From positions 1-56,020 of the forward strand of contig NZ_NFHD01000021.1 in assembly GCF_002159185.1 (NCBI RefSeq): DNA of 56,020 nucleotides. Reading direction: 5' to 3'. Under the pieces are notes generated by a model. It was not told the DNA's origin, searched no databases, and saw nothing but the letters and a program-made list of their open reading frames with translations. This DNA comes from Gemmiger sp. An87. GTDB lineage: Bacteria; Bacillota; Clostridia; Oscillospirales; Ruminococcaceae. Made by a program: the position numbers and the translations under genes. Positions 16,515 to 25,108 of this stretch are shown piece by piece (position 1 is the first letter of the stretch; each line of letters starts with the position of its first letter).

Positions 16515-16555
16515 AAAAATGCCTCCGCAGAAAGCTTTCTGCGGAGGCATTTTTG
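16515..16555. terminator. Bidirectional terminator
   Basis: A perfect 32-nt palindrome (atgcctccgcagaaag and its complement) is flanked by A and T runs. It ends both the solute-binding protein gene and the convergent U32 operon. Confidence 0.9.
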
Positions 16556-16560
16556 TTGGA

Positions 16561-17796
16561 TTATTTCCCCGACGGAACGCGGCGGCGCAGCAGGCTGTAG
16601 GCCGGCAGCGCAGTCTCGCAGGGGATGGTGTACTTCATGGTGGCATGGGGGGTGCTCTCCACCTCTTCACCCAGTTCGTTTTTGATCCATTCCGGGGTCA
16701 GGGTGATCCGCTCGCCCAGCGGGGTAAGTACTTCGATGGTATCGCCCAAGCAGAACTTGCCGCGCTGGCTGCACTGAGCCACGCCGTCCTGCCAGCCCTC
16801 CACCACACCGATGAACTCCCAGTGGCGCAGGTAGCCGCCGTTTTTGGTCTCCTGCTTGGCCTGCTGGCGGCCGAAGTAGAAGCCGGGAGAATAGGGCCGG
16901 TGGCTGGTGCGGTCCAGCTCCTCAAACACATCGTCCGGGCAGGTGTACTCCTCGGCGGTGGGGTCCTGCAGGAAGGCGTCCAGCGCCTTGCGGTAGGCAC
17001 TGGTCACACTGGCCACATAATAGGCAGTCTTGGCCCGGCCCTCGATTTTCAGGCTGTCCACACCGGCCTGGCAGATCAGGTCGATAAAGGGGGCGGTACA
17101 CATATCGTTGGCATTCAGGATGTAGCTGCCCTCTTCCGTCTCGCCAATCTCCATGAACTGGCCGGGGCGGGATTCCTCCACCAGATGATACTTCCAGCGG
17201 CAGGGCTGGGCACACTGGCCCCGGTTGGCATCCCGCCCGGTCATATACTGACTGAGCAGGCACCGGCCGGAAACACTCATGCACATGGCACCGTGCACAA
17301 AGGCCTCCAGTTCCAGGTCGTCGGGCACATGGGCACGGATCTCGGCAATCGCCCGCAGGTCCAGCTCCCGGGCCAGCACCACCCGCTTGGCCCCCAGATC
17401 ATAGGCCGCCTTGGCGGCAGCCCAGTTGGTGATGCCCGCCTGGGTGGAAAGATGGATCTCGGTATTGGGAGCATACTGCTTAACCATGGCCAGCACGCCC
17501 AGATCAGCCACGATGAAGGCATCCACACCGGCGGACACTGCATCCTGAATGGCCTGGGGAATGCGCTCCAGCTCCTCGTTGGTGGGCAGGGTGTTCATGG
17601 TCAGGTAGATCTTCTTGCCCCGGGCATGAGCGAAGGCAGCACCCTCGGCCAGCTGCTCCGTGGTGAAGTTTCCGGGTGCGGCACGCATGCCGAACTCGGT
17701 CAGGCCACAGTATACCGCATCCGCGCCGTAGCGGATGGCATATTGCAGTCGCTCCAGATCCCCCGCGGGGGCCAGTAATTCCGGAATGGGAAGCAT
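16561..17796 (-). CDS. Peptidase U32 family protein
   Basis: The 411-residue protein has the U32 layout: PELLAPAGDLERLQYAIRYG at the N-terminus, a TIM-barrel-like core and the family signature HGAMCMSVSGRCLLS with ANRGQCAQPCRW (about residues 180-215), whose cysteines are conserved. The C-terminal domain from about 310 is beta-rich. U32 proteins include collagenase-like peptidases and, in characterised cases, RNA hydroxylation factors (RlhA, TrhP); which role applies here cannot be told. The gene follows mltG, an arrangement also seen in Bacillus (yrrL near yrrN and yrrO). An AAAGGA ribosome binding site supports the start. Confidence 0.9.
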   Translation of the reverse strand: MLPIPELLAPAGDLERLQYAIRYGADAVYCGLTEFGMRAAPGNFTTEQLAEGAAFAHARGKKIYLTMNTLPTNEELERIPQAIQDAVSAGVDAFIVADLGVLAMVKQYAPNTEIHLSTQAGITNWAAAKAAYDLGAKRVVLARELDLRAIAEIRAHVPDDLELEAFVHGAMCMSVSGRCLLSQYMTGRDANRGQCAQPCRWKYHLVEESRPGQFMEIGETEEGSYILNANDMCTAPFIDLICQAGVDSLKIEGRAKTAYYVASVTSAYRKALDAFLQDPTAEEYTCPDDVFEELDRTSHRPYSPGFYFGRQQAKQETKNGGYLRHWEFIGVVEGWQDGVAQCSQRGKFCLGDTIEVLTPLGERITLTPEWIKNELGEEVESTPHATMKYTIPCETALPAYSLLRRRVPSGK

Positions 17797-17817
17797 AATC
17801 GTTTTCCTTTCTCACAG

Positions 17818-17863
17818 CCGGGCGGGCGCGGAGGGAGTTTTGCCGCTCCCGCGCGCCCGCCGG
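17818..17863. repeat. GC-rich hairpin between mltG and the U32 gene
   Basis: An imperfect stem of about 18 bp (ccgggcgggcgcggaggg with its near complement) lies between the two genes. On the coding strand it lacks a T run, so it is not a standard terminator; on the plus strand it is followed by ggttttgtttt. It may stabilise or partly attenuate the message. Confidence 0.4.
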
Positions 17864-17875
17864 TTTTGTTTTCAT

Positions 17876-19009
17876 TTATTGTACGCTGAACGCCTTGGAC
17901 ACATTGGCATCGTGCTCTGCCTTGGTCTTGGCATAGTAGTACACGCCGTTCTTATCGGTCACGAAGAAATAGTACTTGCCCTCCAGGTATTCTTCATCCG
18001 GGTAAAGGGCCGCCTCAATGGCATCAATGCCCGGGTTGGAAATGGGACCCGCGGGCAGACCGTTCAGCTCGTAGGTGTTGTAAGCATTGTAGATATTTTC
18101 GGGGATATTATCCCAGCCGCCGTAGTAGGGGGCAATCCAGTTATAGATGTAGTTGTTATCCTCCGGGTTCTGCACGTAGCTGCTGGCGTTGCTCTCCAGC
18201 CGGGGATAGGGAGAATCCTCTGCCAGACGGTTGTGGAACACGGCAGACACACGCGCATCCTCCGCGTTGCCGGCCTCCTCCTGCACGAAGCTGGCCAGGG
18301 TGATGGCCTCTTCCAGGGTCATGCCCAGATCGCTGGCCCGCTGGCGCAGCTCCGGGGTGACCTTGGCATCGAACTCGGCATAGAGCTTATCCACATAGTT
18401 ATAGACGCTGTCGTCCACAAAGAACTCATAGGTATCCGGGAACAGGTAGCCCTCGCACTTCATGAAGCGGTCGGGATTCTCCGGGATTTCCTTCCAGAAC
18501 TCATACTGGCTGAAATCGCCGTTGTTGGCCACATCCAGGAATTCCTCAGCGCTGCACAGGCCAGCCTCTTCCATCAGCTGGGCAAAACGCTGGGCGGTGA
18601 TGCCCTCCGGGAAGGTGACGCTCACCGTCTCCTTCTTCACGTACTGGCTCATGGTCTCGATGATGGAGTCATAGCTCTGGCCCTGAACCAGGGTAAAATC
18701 GCCGTACTGCAGATTGGCACTCTCGCCGGTGTATTTGAGGTAATAGCGGAAGATGTTGGGGTATTTGATGACCCCCGCATCCTTCAGACTGCGTGCAATG
18801 GACGCGCTGTTTTCGCCCTGCTGCACGGTGACCACAACCTCGTCGCCCAGCTTGTCGCGGCCGTTCACGTCCTGCATCACACTGAAGGCTCCGAAGGCGG
18901 CAGCCGCCAGCAGCACAATGACCAGCACGATCACCACAAGGCAGCCCTTGTGGCCGCGCTTGGGCGGCTGGTCCGGGTTTTGGTAGGTTTCACGACGGTA
19001 TTTAGCCAT
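17876..19009 (-). CDS. mltG: Endolytic murein transglycosylase MltG
   Basis: The 377-residue protein has a short basic cytoplasmic tail (residues 1-22), one membrane helix (CLVVIVLVIVLLAAAAFGAF) and an outer part with a LysM-like region followed by the YceG catalytic domain. The family motifs LEGYLFPDTYEF (here CEGYLFPDTYEF), ASFVQEEAGNAEDA with the catalytic glutamate, and NTYELNGLPAGPISNPG are all present. It cuts nascent peptidoglycan strands at the membrane and helps set glycan length. It is part of the run pcrA-thyX-tmk-DUF2156-GNAT-mltG-U32. The start codon is preceded by AGGGA. Confidence 0.95.
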   Translation of the reverse strand: MAKYRRETYQNPDQPPKRGHKGCLVVIVLVIVLLAAAAFGAFSVMQDVNGRDKLGDEVVVTVQQGENSASIARSLKDAGVIKYPNIFRYYLKYTGESANLQYGDFTLVQGQSYDSIIETMSQYVKKETVSVTFPEGITAQRFAQLMEEAGLCSAEEFLDVANNGDFSQYEFWKEIPENPDRFMKCEGYLFPDTYEFFVDDSVYNYVDKLYAEFDAKVTPELRQRASDLGMTLEEAITLASFVQEEAGNAEDARVSAVFHNRLAEDSPYPRLESNASSYVQNPEDNNYIYNWIAPYYGGWDNIPENIYNAYNTYELNGLPAGPISNPGIDAIEAALYPDEEYLEGKYYFFVTDKNGVYYYAKTKAEHDANVSKAFSVQ

Positions 19010-19067
19010 AGTAACTTCCCTGCACTTTCTTATTCCTTGGGCGGCGCGGAGTACGCCGCACCATGAT

Positions 19068-19898
19068 TCACTCCAGATCCAGCATCAGGCGCATGTAGCC
19101 TTCCTGCACGTCAAAGGGCTGGTCGAAAAACTGGATCATGCCATAGTCCCGAGGCACGCCTTCCCCCAGGAACAGGTTCTGCTGAGCCCCCAGGGTGATG
19201 TGGGCCTGACTGGCGCCGGTTTTGTCCCGCGCGGCTTCCATCAGCTTTTCCGCGGCCCGGTCGCCCTCAGCGAACAACTCCACAAAATCCAGGGTATCGT
19301 CATCCTTTTTGAAGTAGATGCCGTAGCCGTCCTCATTGGAAACGATGGTAGCCCCCAAAGTATACAGATCGGTGAGCACCAGAATGTAGCCCGCATTGTT
19401 CAAAAACACGCTGTCCGGTGCAAAGCGGCGGCGCAGCGCCTCCAATCCCTTGGCAGTCACCGAGTCAAAATCCGCCTGGGCCCACAGGTTGCGGCGGATG
19501 GGCCGGGTGAACTCCCGCAGCCCGAACGCCTTCTGAAAGCCCCGCTGGGCATAAAAATCAAACAGACTTGCGCTGGCGGGGATGAGCACGGCGAAGCTCC
19601 AGCCGCGCAGCAGCAACTGGCTGCGGGTGTAGTCCATCAGACCGGTCATCAGGCCCTTGCCCCGCTGGTCCGGCTGGGTACACACGCCGTAATAGTAGGC
19701 GCCCTTGCGCCCGTTCAGCGTAACCGGCACCGCACACAGACTGGCGATGACCCGGCCCTCGTCCTCGGCGAGGAAGGTATTCTCGTACCCGGCAAACTTT
19801 TCAAAGATATTGGCGGCCACCGGTTCCGGGTCCCCGAATACCGCCGAAAACAGCCCGATCAGCTGGGCCGCGTCATTTTTTGTTGCCACACGAAACAT
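19068..19898 (-). CDS. GNAT family N-acetyltransferase
   Basis: The product has 276 residues. The N-terminal 150 residues form a GNAT domain: FRVATKNDAAQLIGLFSAVF, then GRVIASLCAVPV, and the acetyl-CoA loop QPDQRGKGLMTGLM (Q-x-x-R-G-x-G, about residues 77-90). The C-terminal half resembles the sterol-carrier-like part of Eis-type acetyltransferases, but this is weaker. The substrate is unknown. ATG 19898 was chosen over the longer open frame because it starts the domain and has GGGAGGG upstream. It follows the DUF2156 gene by 42 bp. Confidence 0.85.
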   Translation of the reverse strand: MFRVATKNDAAQLIGLFSAVFGDPEPVAANIFEKFAGYENTFLAEDEGRVIASLCAVPVTLNGRKGAYYYGVCTQPDQRGKGLMTGLMDYTRSQLLLRGWSFAVLIPASASLFDFYAQRGFQKAFGLREFTRPIRRNLWAQADFDSVTAKGLEALRRRFAPDSVFLNNAGYILVLTDLYTLGATIVSNEDGYGIYFKKDDDTLDFVELFAEGDRAAEKLMEAARDKTGASQAHITLGAQQNLFLGEGVPRDYGMIQFFDQPFDVQEGYMRLMLDLE

Positions 19899-19940
19899 GG
19901 CTTCTCTTCCCTCCCCCCTGGCCGCCTTGCGCGGCAAAGG

Positions 19941-20834
19941 TTATTTGTTCAGTACCGCCCGGTACTTGGGCTCGATGATGATGGGATTGTAGGACAGCTT
20001 GGCCTTGCGCAGCCCCTCGGAACCCACATCGTCCTCCCGGTTGATCATCTCATAGCGGGCGCAGACCTGACGGGCCATCTCCCGGTTGATGATGTTGTAT
20101 GCGCCATTCACCTCATACAGCGCCTTCTCCACGTTGGTGTCGAAGATGCGGTCGTTGATGGCGCTGCCGAAGGAGTAGGCCACAACCCGGCCGCCGGCGG
20201 TGATGTAACCACCCTCGATGGGCAGCTCGGTATAATGATCGAAGACCATTTCGATGGCTTCGTGCTCCATCTGAATGCCCGGATCGTCCTTGTTGTCGGC
20301 CAGAGCGGCCCACTCCCGGTTGAACTGCCGCACCAGAGGCAGCGATTCCTCGGTGATGGTGTGGAATTCCCAGTCCGGATTTTCCCGGATAAAGCGGGAC
20401 ACATGGTTGCGCTTTTTCTGGAACTTCTTGCCCGGCAGATCGGCCAGCTCAGCCCGGTCGTAGATGTACTCGTAGTCATCCCGCACCGCCTCAATGGTGA
20501 ACAGGCCGGGATACCACTGCTCCAGCCGCTGTTTGGCCTCCACCGAAACGCCGTAAAGCCAGGCGGGCTCGCTCTGGGCCTTGGCGTCCTCGATGATGGC
20601 GTCCACGGTGGCCTTTTCGTCACCGTGGCCCGAGGGGTACAGATAATGGAAAATACCACCCCGGTGGCTGCGTGCGATCACATGATCGCCGAAGCGGGCC
20701 ACCTGGGTGTCGTACGCCTTGCTCCACAGATAGAGGGTCACAAAGGCATAGGTACTGGTCATATAACCGCTGGCATGCAGCAGCGGGGTCACCCACTGGG
20801 CATCCTGCGGTTCGATGGGTTTGAATGTCAGCAT
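19941..20834 (-). CDS. DUF2156 / phosphatidylglycerol lysyltransferase-like protein
   Basis: The 297-residue protein matches the LPG-synthase C-terminal (DUF2156) fold, a double GNAT-like acyltransferase: KKFQKKRNHVSRF, then EGGYITAGGRVVAYSFGSAI, and NREMARQVCARYEMINREDD with GSEGLRKAKLSYNP near the end. It is soluble, without the membrane half of MprF. The related full-length enzymes move an amino acid from tRNA to a lipid; the role of the short form is not established. It overlaps the end of tmk by 7 bp and precedes a GNAT gene. Confidence 0.88.
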   Translation of the reverse strand: MLTFKPIEPQDAQWVTPLLHASGYMTSTYAFVTLYLWSKAYDTQVARFGDHVIARSHRGGIFHYLYPSGHGDEKATVDAIIEDAKAQSEPAWLYGVSVEAKQRLEQWYPGLFTIEAVRDDYEYIYDRAELADLPGKKFQKKRNHVSRFIRENPDWEFHTITEESLPLVRQFNREWAALADNKDDPGIQMEHEAIEMVFDHYTELPIEGGYITAGGRVVAYSFGSAINDRIFDTNVEKALYEVNGAYNIINREMARQVCARYEMINREDDVGSEGLRKAKLSYNPIIIEPKYRAVLNK

Positions 20835-21496
20835 AAAATCTCCTTAGTTGCGCGCAGCACATCCTCATGAATCTGCTGGATGGTGCGCATTTCGCCCGCC
20901 TGACAGCAGGCAACGGTCACCCAGCCCAGCGCAGCGGCGCAATGCCTGGCCGCCTGCTGGCTGCGCGCCAGATACTCGGTATCCTTTTCGTGTATGTCTT
21001 TCTTTGCTTCGTCGCCCTGGTAACGGCCAGTCATCAGCGCCTGGCTTACCGCCGGGTCCACCTCCAGATAGATCACGCCGTCCGGGGCGGGAATTCCGAT
21101 TTTATTATACTCAAAATCGAACAGCCAATCCAGAAACGCATTCCACTGCTCCGGCGGCAGCTTGGAGCACTGGTGTACCGCGTTGCTGGTGGTGTAGCGG
21201 TCGGCGATGACGATGCCGCCCTTGCGGTAGAACTCGCCCCACTTCATCTTATAGCTGGCGAACCGGTCCACCGAATAGAAGGTAGAGGCGGCGTAGGCGT
21301 TCACATCGTCCGGATGACTGCCGAACTGCCCGCCCAGGTACATCTTGACCAGGGCAGAGGAATCGCTGGCATAGTCCGGGAAGGTGATCTGCATCACGTC
21401 CCTGCCCTGGGCCTGCAGGGCCTCGGCCAGCGCCCGGGCCTGGGTGGCCTTTCCGCTGCCGTCCAGGCCTTCGATCACGATCAGCTTACCGTTCAC
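20828..21496 (-). CDS. tmk: Thymidylate kinase
   Basis: The 222-residue protein begins with the P-loop IEGLDGSGKATQ and has the DRY-type motif IADRYTTSNAVHQ and the lid region TGRYQGDEAKKDIHEKD. It phosphorylates dTMP to dTDP in the cytoplasm. The GTG at 21496 is the start: it overlaps the thyX stop (GTGA), so the enzyme that makes dTMP and the one that uses it are translationally coupled. A GGAGG lies upstream inside thyX. The D-x-D-G-S-G-K-like loop here reads GLDGSGKA, which is normal for the family. Confidence 0.93.
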   Translation of the reverse strand: MNGKLIVIEGLDGSGKATQARALAEALQAQGRDVMQITFPDYASDSSALVKMYLGGQFGSHPDDVNAYAASTFYSVDRFASYKMKWGEFYRKGGIVIADRYTTSNAVHQCSKLPPEQWNAFLDWLFDFEYNKIGIPAPDGVIYLEVDPAVSQALMTGRYQGDEAKKDIHEKDTEYLARSQQAARHCAAALGWVTVACCQAGEMRTIQQIHEDVLRATKEILC

Positions 21497-22275
21497 GGGT
21501 TCAGCGCCTCCTCCTTCAGCCGGGCATATTTCTCGCGCATAGCCACAGTTTCGCCACAGCTCATGGCGCCCTCCGGGCAGGCGCCCTTCACGCAGCCGGG
21601 ACCTGCCATCTTGAACAGGGACGGCGCGATGGGATACACCAGCCGCAGCATCTCGTCCGCCAGAGCCCGGATCTCCCACTGGGCCCGGTTGCAGCACCGG
21701 TGCCGGAAGAAATTCTGCAGGCCGCGGGCGTTCATGGTCACCACCATCTTGGTATCGCAGGCGTTGGGCAGTACGAAGCGGGCGTCCTCAATGGCCATCT
21801 TCTCGGCCTTTTTGGCTGCCTCGGCCTCGCTCATGCCCTGGGCCATCAGACGGCGGATATGGCCGTCCTTCAGCAGGGCCGCGATACGCTTGTAGTTTTC
21901 GTTCTCCTGGGCCATAGCAGCCTGGAACTCTTCCAGCGCCGTCGGGTCCGCCTCGATCTCGGGCGGGGTCACATAGTCAAACTGATCCAGCCGCACATAA
22001 CGCTGGCTCTGCACACTGTAGCTGGCAATGCGGTGACGGGTGATCTGCGCCAGCAGGCTGCGGGACACCCCTTCAATGCCAAAGGTAAAGCTCACATGCT
22101 CGGTGGGGCTTTCGTGCCCCAGCTTGGCCAGCCGCTCCACGAATTCCCGGCTCTTCTCCGGGGTCAGGCCGGACAGCAGGTCGTCGATGTGCGCATTGGA
22201 ATAGCACAGCTTTGCCGCTGCGGCCACCACCTTTTCCGGTTCCGGGGTATACGCGATCAGAGATACGTTCAACAT
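21493..22275 (-). CDS. thyX: Flavin-dependent thymidylate synthase ThyX
   Basis: The 260-residue protein carries the ThyX signature RHRIASYSVQSQRY (R-H-R-x7-S, about residues 79-92), together with SPTEHVSFTFGIEGVSR and the C-terminal NARGLQNFFRHRCCNRAQWE substrate region. It makes dTMP from dUMP using FAD, NADPH and methylenetetrahydrofolate. It starts 20 bp after pcrA and is followed with a 4-bp overlap by tmk. No ThyA is seen in this window. Confidence 0.95.
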   Translation of the reverse strand: MLNVSLIAYTPEPEKVVAAAAKLCYSNAHIDDLLSGLTPEKSREFVERLAKLGHESPTEHVSFTFGIEGVSRSLLAQITRHRIASYSVQSQRYVRLDQFDYVTPPEIEADPTALEEFQAAMAQENENYKRIAALLKDGHIRRLMAQGMSEAEAAKKAEKMAIEDARFVLPNACDTKMVVTMNARGLQNFFRHRCCNRAQWEIRALADEMLRLVYPIAPSLFKMAGPGCVKGACPEGAMSCGETVAMREKYARLKEEALNP

Positions 22276-22295
22276 GATTGGGTTGCCTCCAAAGG

Positions 22296-24845
22296 TTATT
22301 TAATCAGGGTCAGAGGGGCGTAGTTCGCCATGGTCTTTTTCACGCCGGCCTTTTCAAACCGGATCTCCACGATGGTGTCGCCCGCCGCGGGGGTCGCCTT
22401 GAGCACCACGCCCCGGCCGAACACCTTATGCTCCACCACATCGCCGGGCTTGAAGCTCTTGGACCCGGCCGCCGCAGAAGCCGCCGGGCGCGCGGGTGCC
22501 GCCGCGCCCACGGTGGAGGTGCCAAACCGGCCGGAGGGCGCGGAGCCAAACCGGCTGCCGCCGCCAGCGGATGCCGATGCAGCCCGGCCGCCAAAGCTGC
22601 CGGAGCCGCCCCACTCCCGCCGGGGAGAAGCCGCAGCACCGCCGCCGAAGCCTGCACCACCGCCAAAGCCGTGACCGCTCTCGCGGGAAGAGCCGCCAAA
22701 ACCACCGAAGCTGCCGAAGCCGCCGCCCCAGGAACGCCCACCGGATACCGCCGGACTCTCCTCCATATCCATCAGCTCCGGGTCGATCTCGTCCAGGAAG
22801 CGGGAGGGCGGATTGCGCTGAGTGCGTCCGAAGATCATCCGGCTCTGGCTGGAGGAGAGATACAGCTCCTTCTTGGCACGGGTGATGCCCACGTAGCACA
22901 GGCGGCGCTCCTCCTCCAACTCCTCGTCCGAGAAGCGGCACATGTCGCTGGGGAAGATGCCCTCCTCCATTCCCACAATGAACACATAGTCGTATTCCAG
23001 GCCCTTGGCGGAGTGCATGGTCATCATGACCACCACATCGTTTTCCTCGTCGTAGCTGTCCAGATCCGAGATCAGGGCAACCTCTTCCAAAAAGCCTGCC
23101 AGGGTGGCTTCCTCGCCCTTCTGGTCCGCATAGGTCTTCACGCTGGAAATCAGCTGGCCAAGGTTTTCCAGGCGGGATGCGCCCTCGTCGCCCTGGGCCT
23201 CCAGCATCTTTTTATAGCCGGTAATCTCCAGCAGACGGCTCACGAACTCATCCAGCGGCAACGTCTCGCTGGCCTGAACCAGCTTCAGGTAGATGCCATA
23301 GAATCCGTTCAGCGCACTGGCTGCCCGGCTGATGGCCGGATAATCCTTGGCGTTTTCGCATACGCTCAGCAGGTTGACCCCCAGCCCGGCGGCGATATCA
23401 CTCATTTTATCCAGCGTGGTGGCACCGATCTTGCGGGCAGGCTCGTTGATGATGCGCTTCAAGCGCAGGTCGTCGTTGGGGTTCGCCACGATGGACATAT
23501 AGGAGATGATGTCCTTTACTTCCTTACGGTCGTAGAACCGCTGGCCGCCCACAATCTTATAGGGGATGCCCGCACGGGCGAAGTAGGTTTCCACCGGGCC
23601 CGACTGAGCGTTCATACGGTAGAGCACCGCGTGATCCCGCAGGCGGGCACCCTCTTTCAAGTGCTGGCCGATCACAGTGGCGATGTGGGACGCCTCGTCC
23701 TGCTCGCTTTCCGCCAGATAATGGTGTACCCGGTCACCTGCGCCGTTTTCGGTCCACAGGGTCTTGCCCTTGCGGCCCTGGTTGTTTTTGATCACGCAGT
23801 TGGCCGCATCCAGAATATTGGAGGTGGAGCGGTAATTCTGCTCCAGCCGGATGACCTGCGCGCCGGGGAAATGCTGCTCGAAATTCAAGATGTTCTCGAT
23901 GGTGGCACCGCGGAACCGGTAGATGCTCTGGTCATCGTCGCCCACCACGCAGACATTCTTGTAGCCGTCCGCCAGCAGACGCACCAGATGGAACTGAGCC
24001 ACGCTGGTATCCTGATACTCGTCTACCAATACATAACGATACTTCTGCTGATAATACTCCAGCACATCGGGATTTTCCCGCAACAGCAGCACAGTGTAGT
24101 AGATCAGATCATCGAAATCCATGGCACCGGCCTTTTTCAGCCGGGCGGAGTAATTGCGGTAGACCTTGGCCAGCAGACCCGCCTTGGTGTCCTGCGGGGC
24201 CTCCATGGCCTCGTCCGGGCTGATGAGCTGGTCCTTCATGCGGCCGATCTGGCCCATGGCGGATTTGATGGGCAGGAACTTGTCGTCCACCAGCAGCTCC
24301 TTGTAGACCTCCTTCATGGCCCGCTCCTGGTCGCTGGTGTCATAGATGGTAAAGCTTTTGGGGAAGCCCAGCCGATCGGCATCCCGCCGCAGCATCCGCA
24401 CACAGGCAGAGTGGAAGGTGGATGCGTTCACGTCCGCACCCGTTTCCTCGCCCAGCATAGCGGCCAGACGGGCCTTCAGCTCCCCTGCCGCCTTGTTGGT
24501 GAAGGTGATGGCCAGCACGTTCCAGGGGCGAGCGTTTTCGTACCGCAGCAACCGCTCCAGCCCGGGCGCGAGAGGTGCGCCGGTTTCCACTGCGGCCTTC
24601 AGAGCCGCCAGCTCTGCTTCGCCCACCGGCCCGGGCAGCCAGTCGGAGCCGTGGGCCTTGCCGAAGCGGATAATGTTGGCGATACGGTTAACCAGCACGG
24701 TGGTCTTGCCGCTGCCCGCGCCCGCCAGAATCAGCAGCGGGCCCTCGATGGAGAACACGGCCTTTTTCTGCACCGGGTTCAGCCGGCCGAACTGCTTTTC
24801 GATGTAAGCGTCGCGGTATTTTAAAAACTCATTGGTCACGTTCAT
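22296..24845 (-). CDS. pcrA: ATP-dependent DNA helicase PcrA/UvrD (SF1A)
   Basis: This 849-residue helicase has all SF1A motifs: LNPVQKKAVF (Q motif), AGAGSGKTTVLVNRI (Walker A), VDEYQDTS (motif II), VGDDDQSIYRFRGA (III), RLEQNYRSTSNI (IV), TMHSAKGLEYDYVF (V) and GITRAKKEL (VI). It unwinds DNA in repair and removes recombination filaments. After residue 695 comes a Gly/Ser/Ala-rich linker of about 95 residues, then a small Tudor-like end (FKPGDVVEHKVFGRGVVL) that in PcrA contacts RNA polymerase. The linker is unusually long. ATG 24845 has AAGGAG 6 nt upstream. It is the first gene of a seven-gene leftward run. Confidence 0.95.
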   Translation of the reverse strand: MNVTNEFLKYRDAYIEKQFGRLNPVQKKAVFSIEGPLLILAGAGSGKTTVLVNRIANIIRFGKAHGSDWLPGPVGEAELAALKAAVETGAPLAPGLERLLRYENARPWNVLAITFTNKAAGELKARLAAMLGEETGADVNASTFHSACVRMLRRDADRLGFPKSFTIYDTSDQERAMKEVYKELLVDDKFLPIKSAMGQIGRMKDQLISPDEAMEAPQDTKAGLLAKVYRNYSARLKKAGAMDFDDLIYYTVLLLRENPDVLEYYQQKYRYVLVDEYQDTSVAQFHLVRLLADGYKNVCVVGDDDQSIYRFRGATIENILNFEQHFPGAQVIRLEQNYRSTSNILDAANCVIKNNQGRKGKTLWTENGAGDRVHHYLAESEQDEASHIATVIGQHLKEGARLRDHAVLYRMNAQSGPVETYFARAGIPYKIVGGQRFYDRKEVKDIISYMSIVANPNDDLRLKRIINEPARKIGATTLDKMSDIAAGLGVNLLSVCENAKDYPAISRAASALNGFYGIYLKLVQASETLPLDEFVSRLLEITGYKKMLEAQGDEGASRLENLGQLISSVKTYADQKGEEATLAGFLEEVALISDLDSYDEENDVVVMMTMHSAKGLEYDYVFIVGMEEGIFPSDMCRFSDEELEEERRLCYVGITRAKKELYLSSSQSRMIFGRTQRNPPSRFLDEIDPELMDMEESPAVSGGRSWGGGFGSFGGFGGSSRESGHGFGGGAGFGGGAAASPRREWGGSGSFGGRAASASAGGGSRFGSAPSGRFGTSTVGAAAPARPAASAAAGSKSFKPGDVVEHKVFGRGVVLKATPAAGDTIVEIRFEKAGVKKTMANYAPLTLIK

Positions 24846-25044
24846 GGAAACTCCTTGTCCCGGCCGGGCCGGAAACCTTCCCGCCAGCCGCACAGATATG
24901 CACTATCGGTTAACATTATAGCACAAAGCCTCCGCCAGAGAAAGACGGGTTTGATGGAAATCGGCGATATGGTCACAGACAACCAGCATAGCACCCTGCA
25001 AAGTGCCTGTCTGTGGCAGAGGCAACAAGCCGTCTCAAGCAAAA

Positions 25045-25085
25045 CGGCAGCCCCCTGCCCCGCATGGGGGACAGAGAGGCTGCCG
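25045..25085 (-). terminator. Terminator-like hairpin after the mreB-type gene
   Basis: The stem cggcagcc/ggctgccg, with an inner cccc/gggg stem, is followed on the minus strand by a short T-rich stretch. The rest of the 263-bp gap up to pcrA holds no gene; the pcrA promoter should lie at 24,846-25,044 but was not resolved. Confidence 0.55.
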
Positions 25086-25108
25086 CAAGAATTCCAAAGA
25101 TTGGCGAA

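Noticed and set aside
16519-16550. Perfect 32-bp palindrome as an operator or recombination site
   Set aside because: A and T runs on the two sides and its place between convergent genes make it a bidirectional terminator.
19200-20870. A 556-codon plus-strand frame across the GNAT, DUF2156 and tmk region
   Set aside because: It spans three real minus-strand genes and their gaps and has no recognisable protein features.
22278-24824. A long open frame on the plus strand opposite pcrA (more than 800 codons)
   Set aside because: It is antisense to a helicase with complete motifs, has no ribosome binding site and no domain; GC-rich coding DNA readily leaves the opposite strand open.
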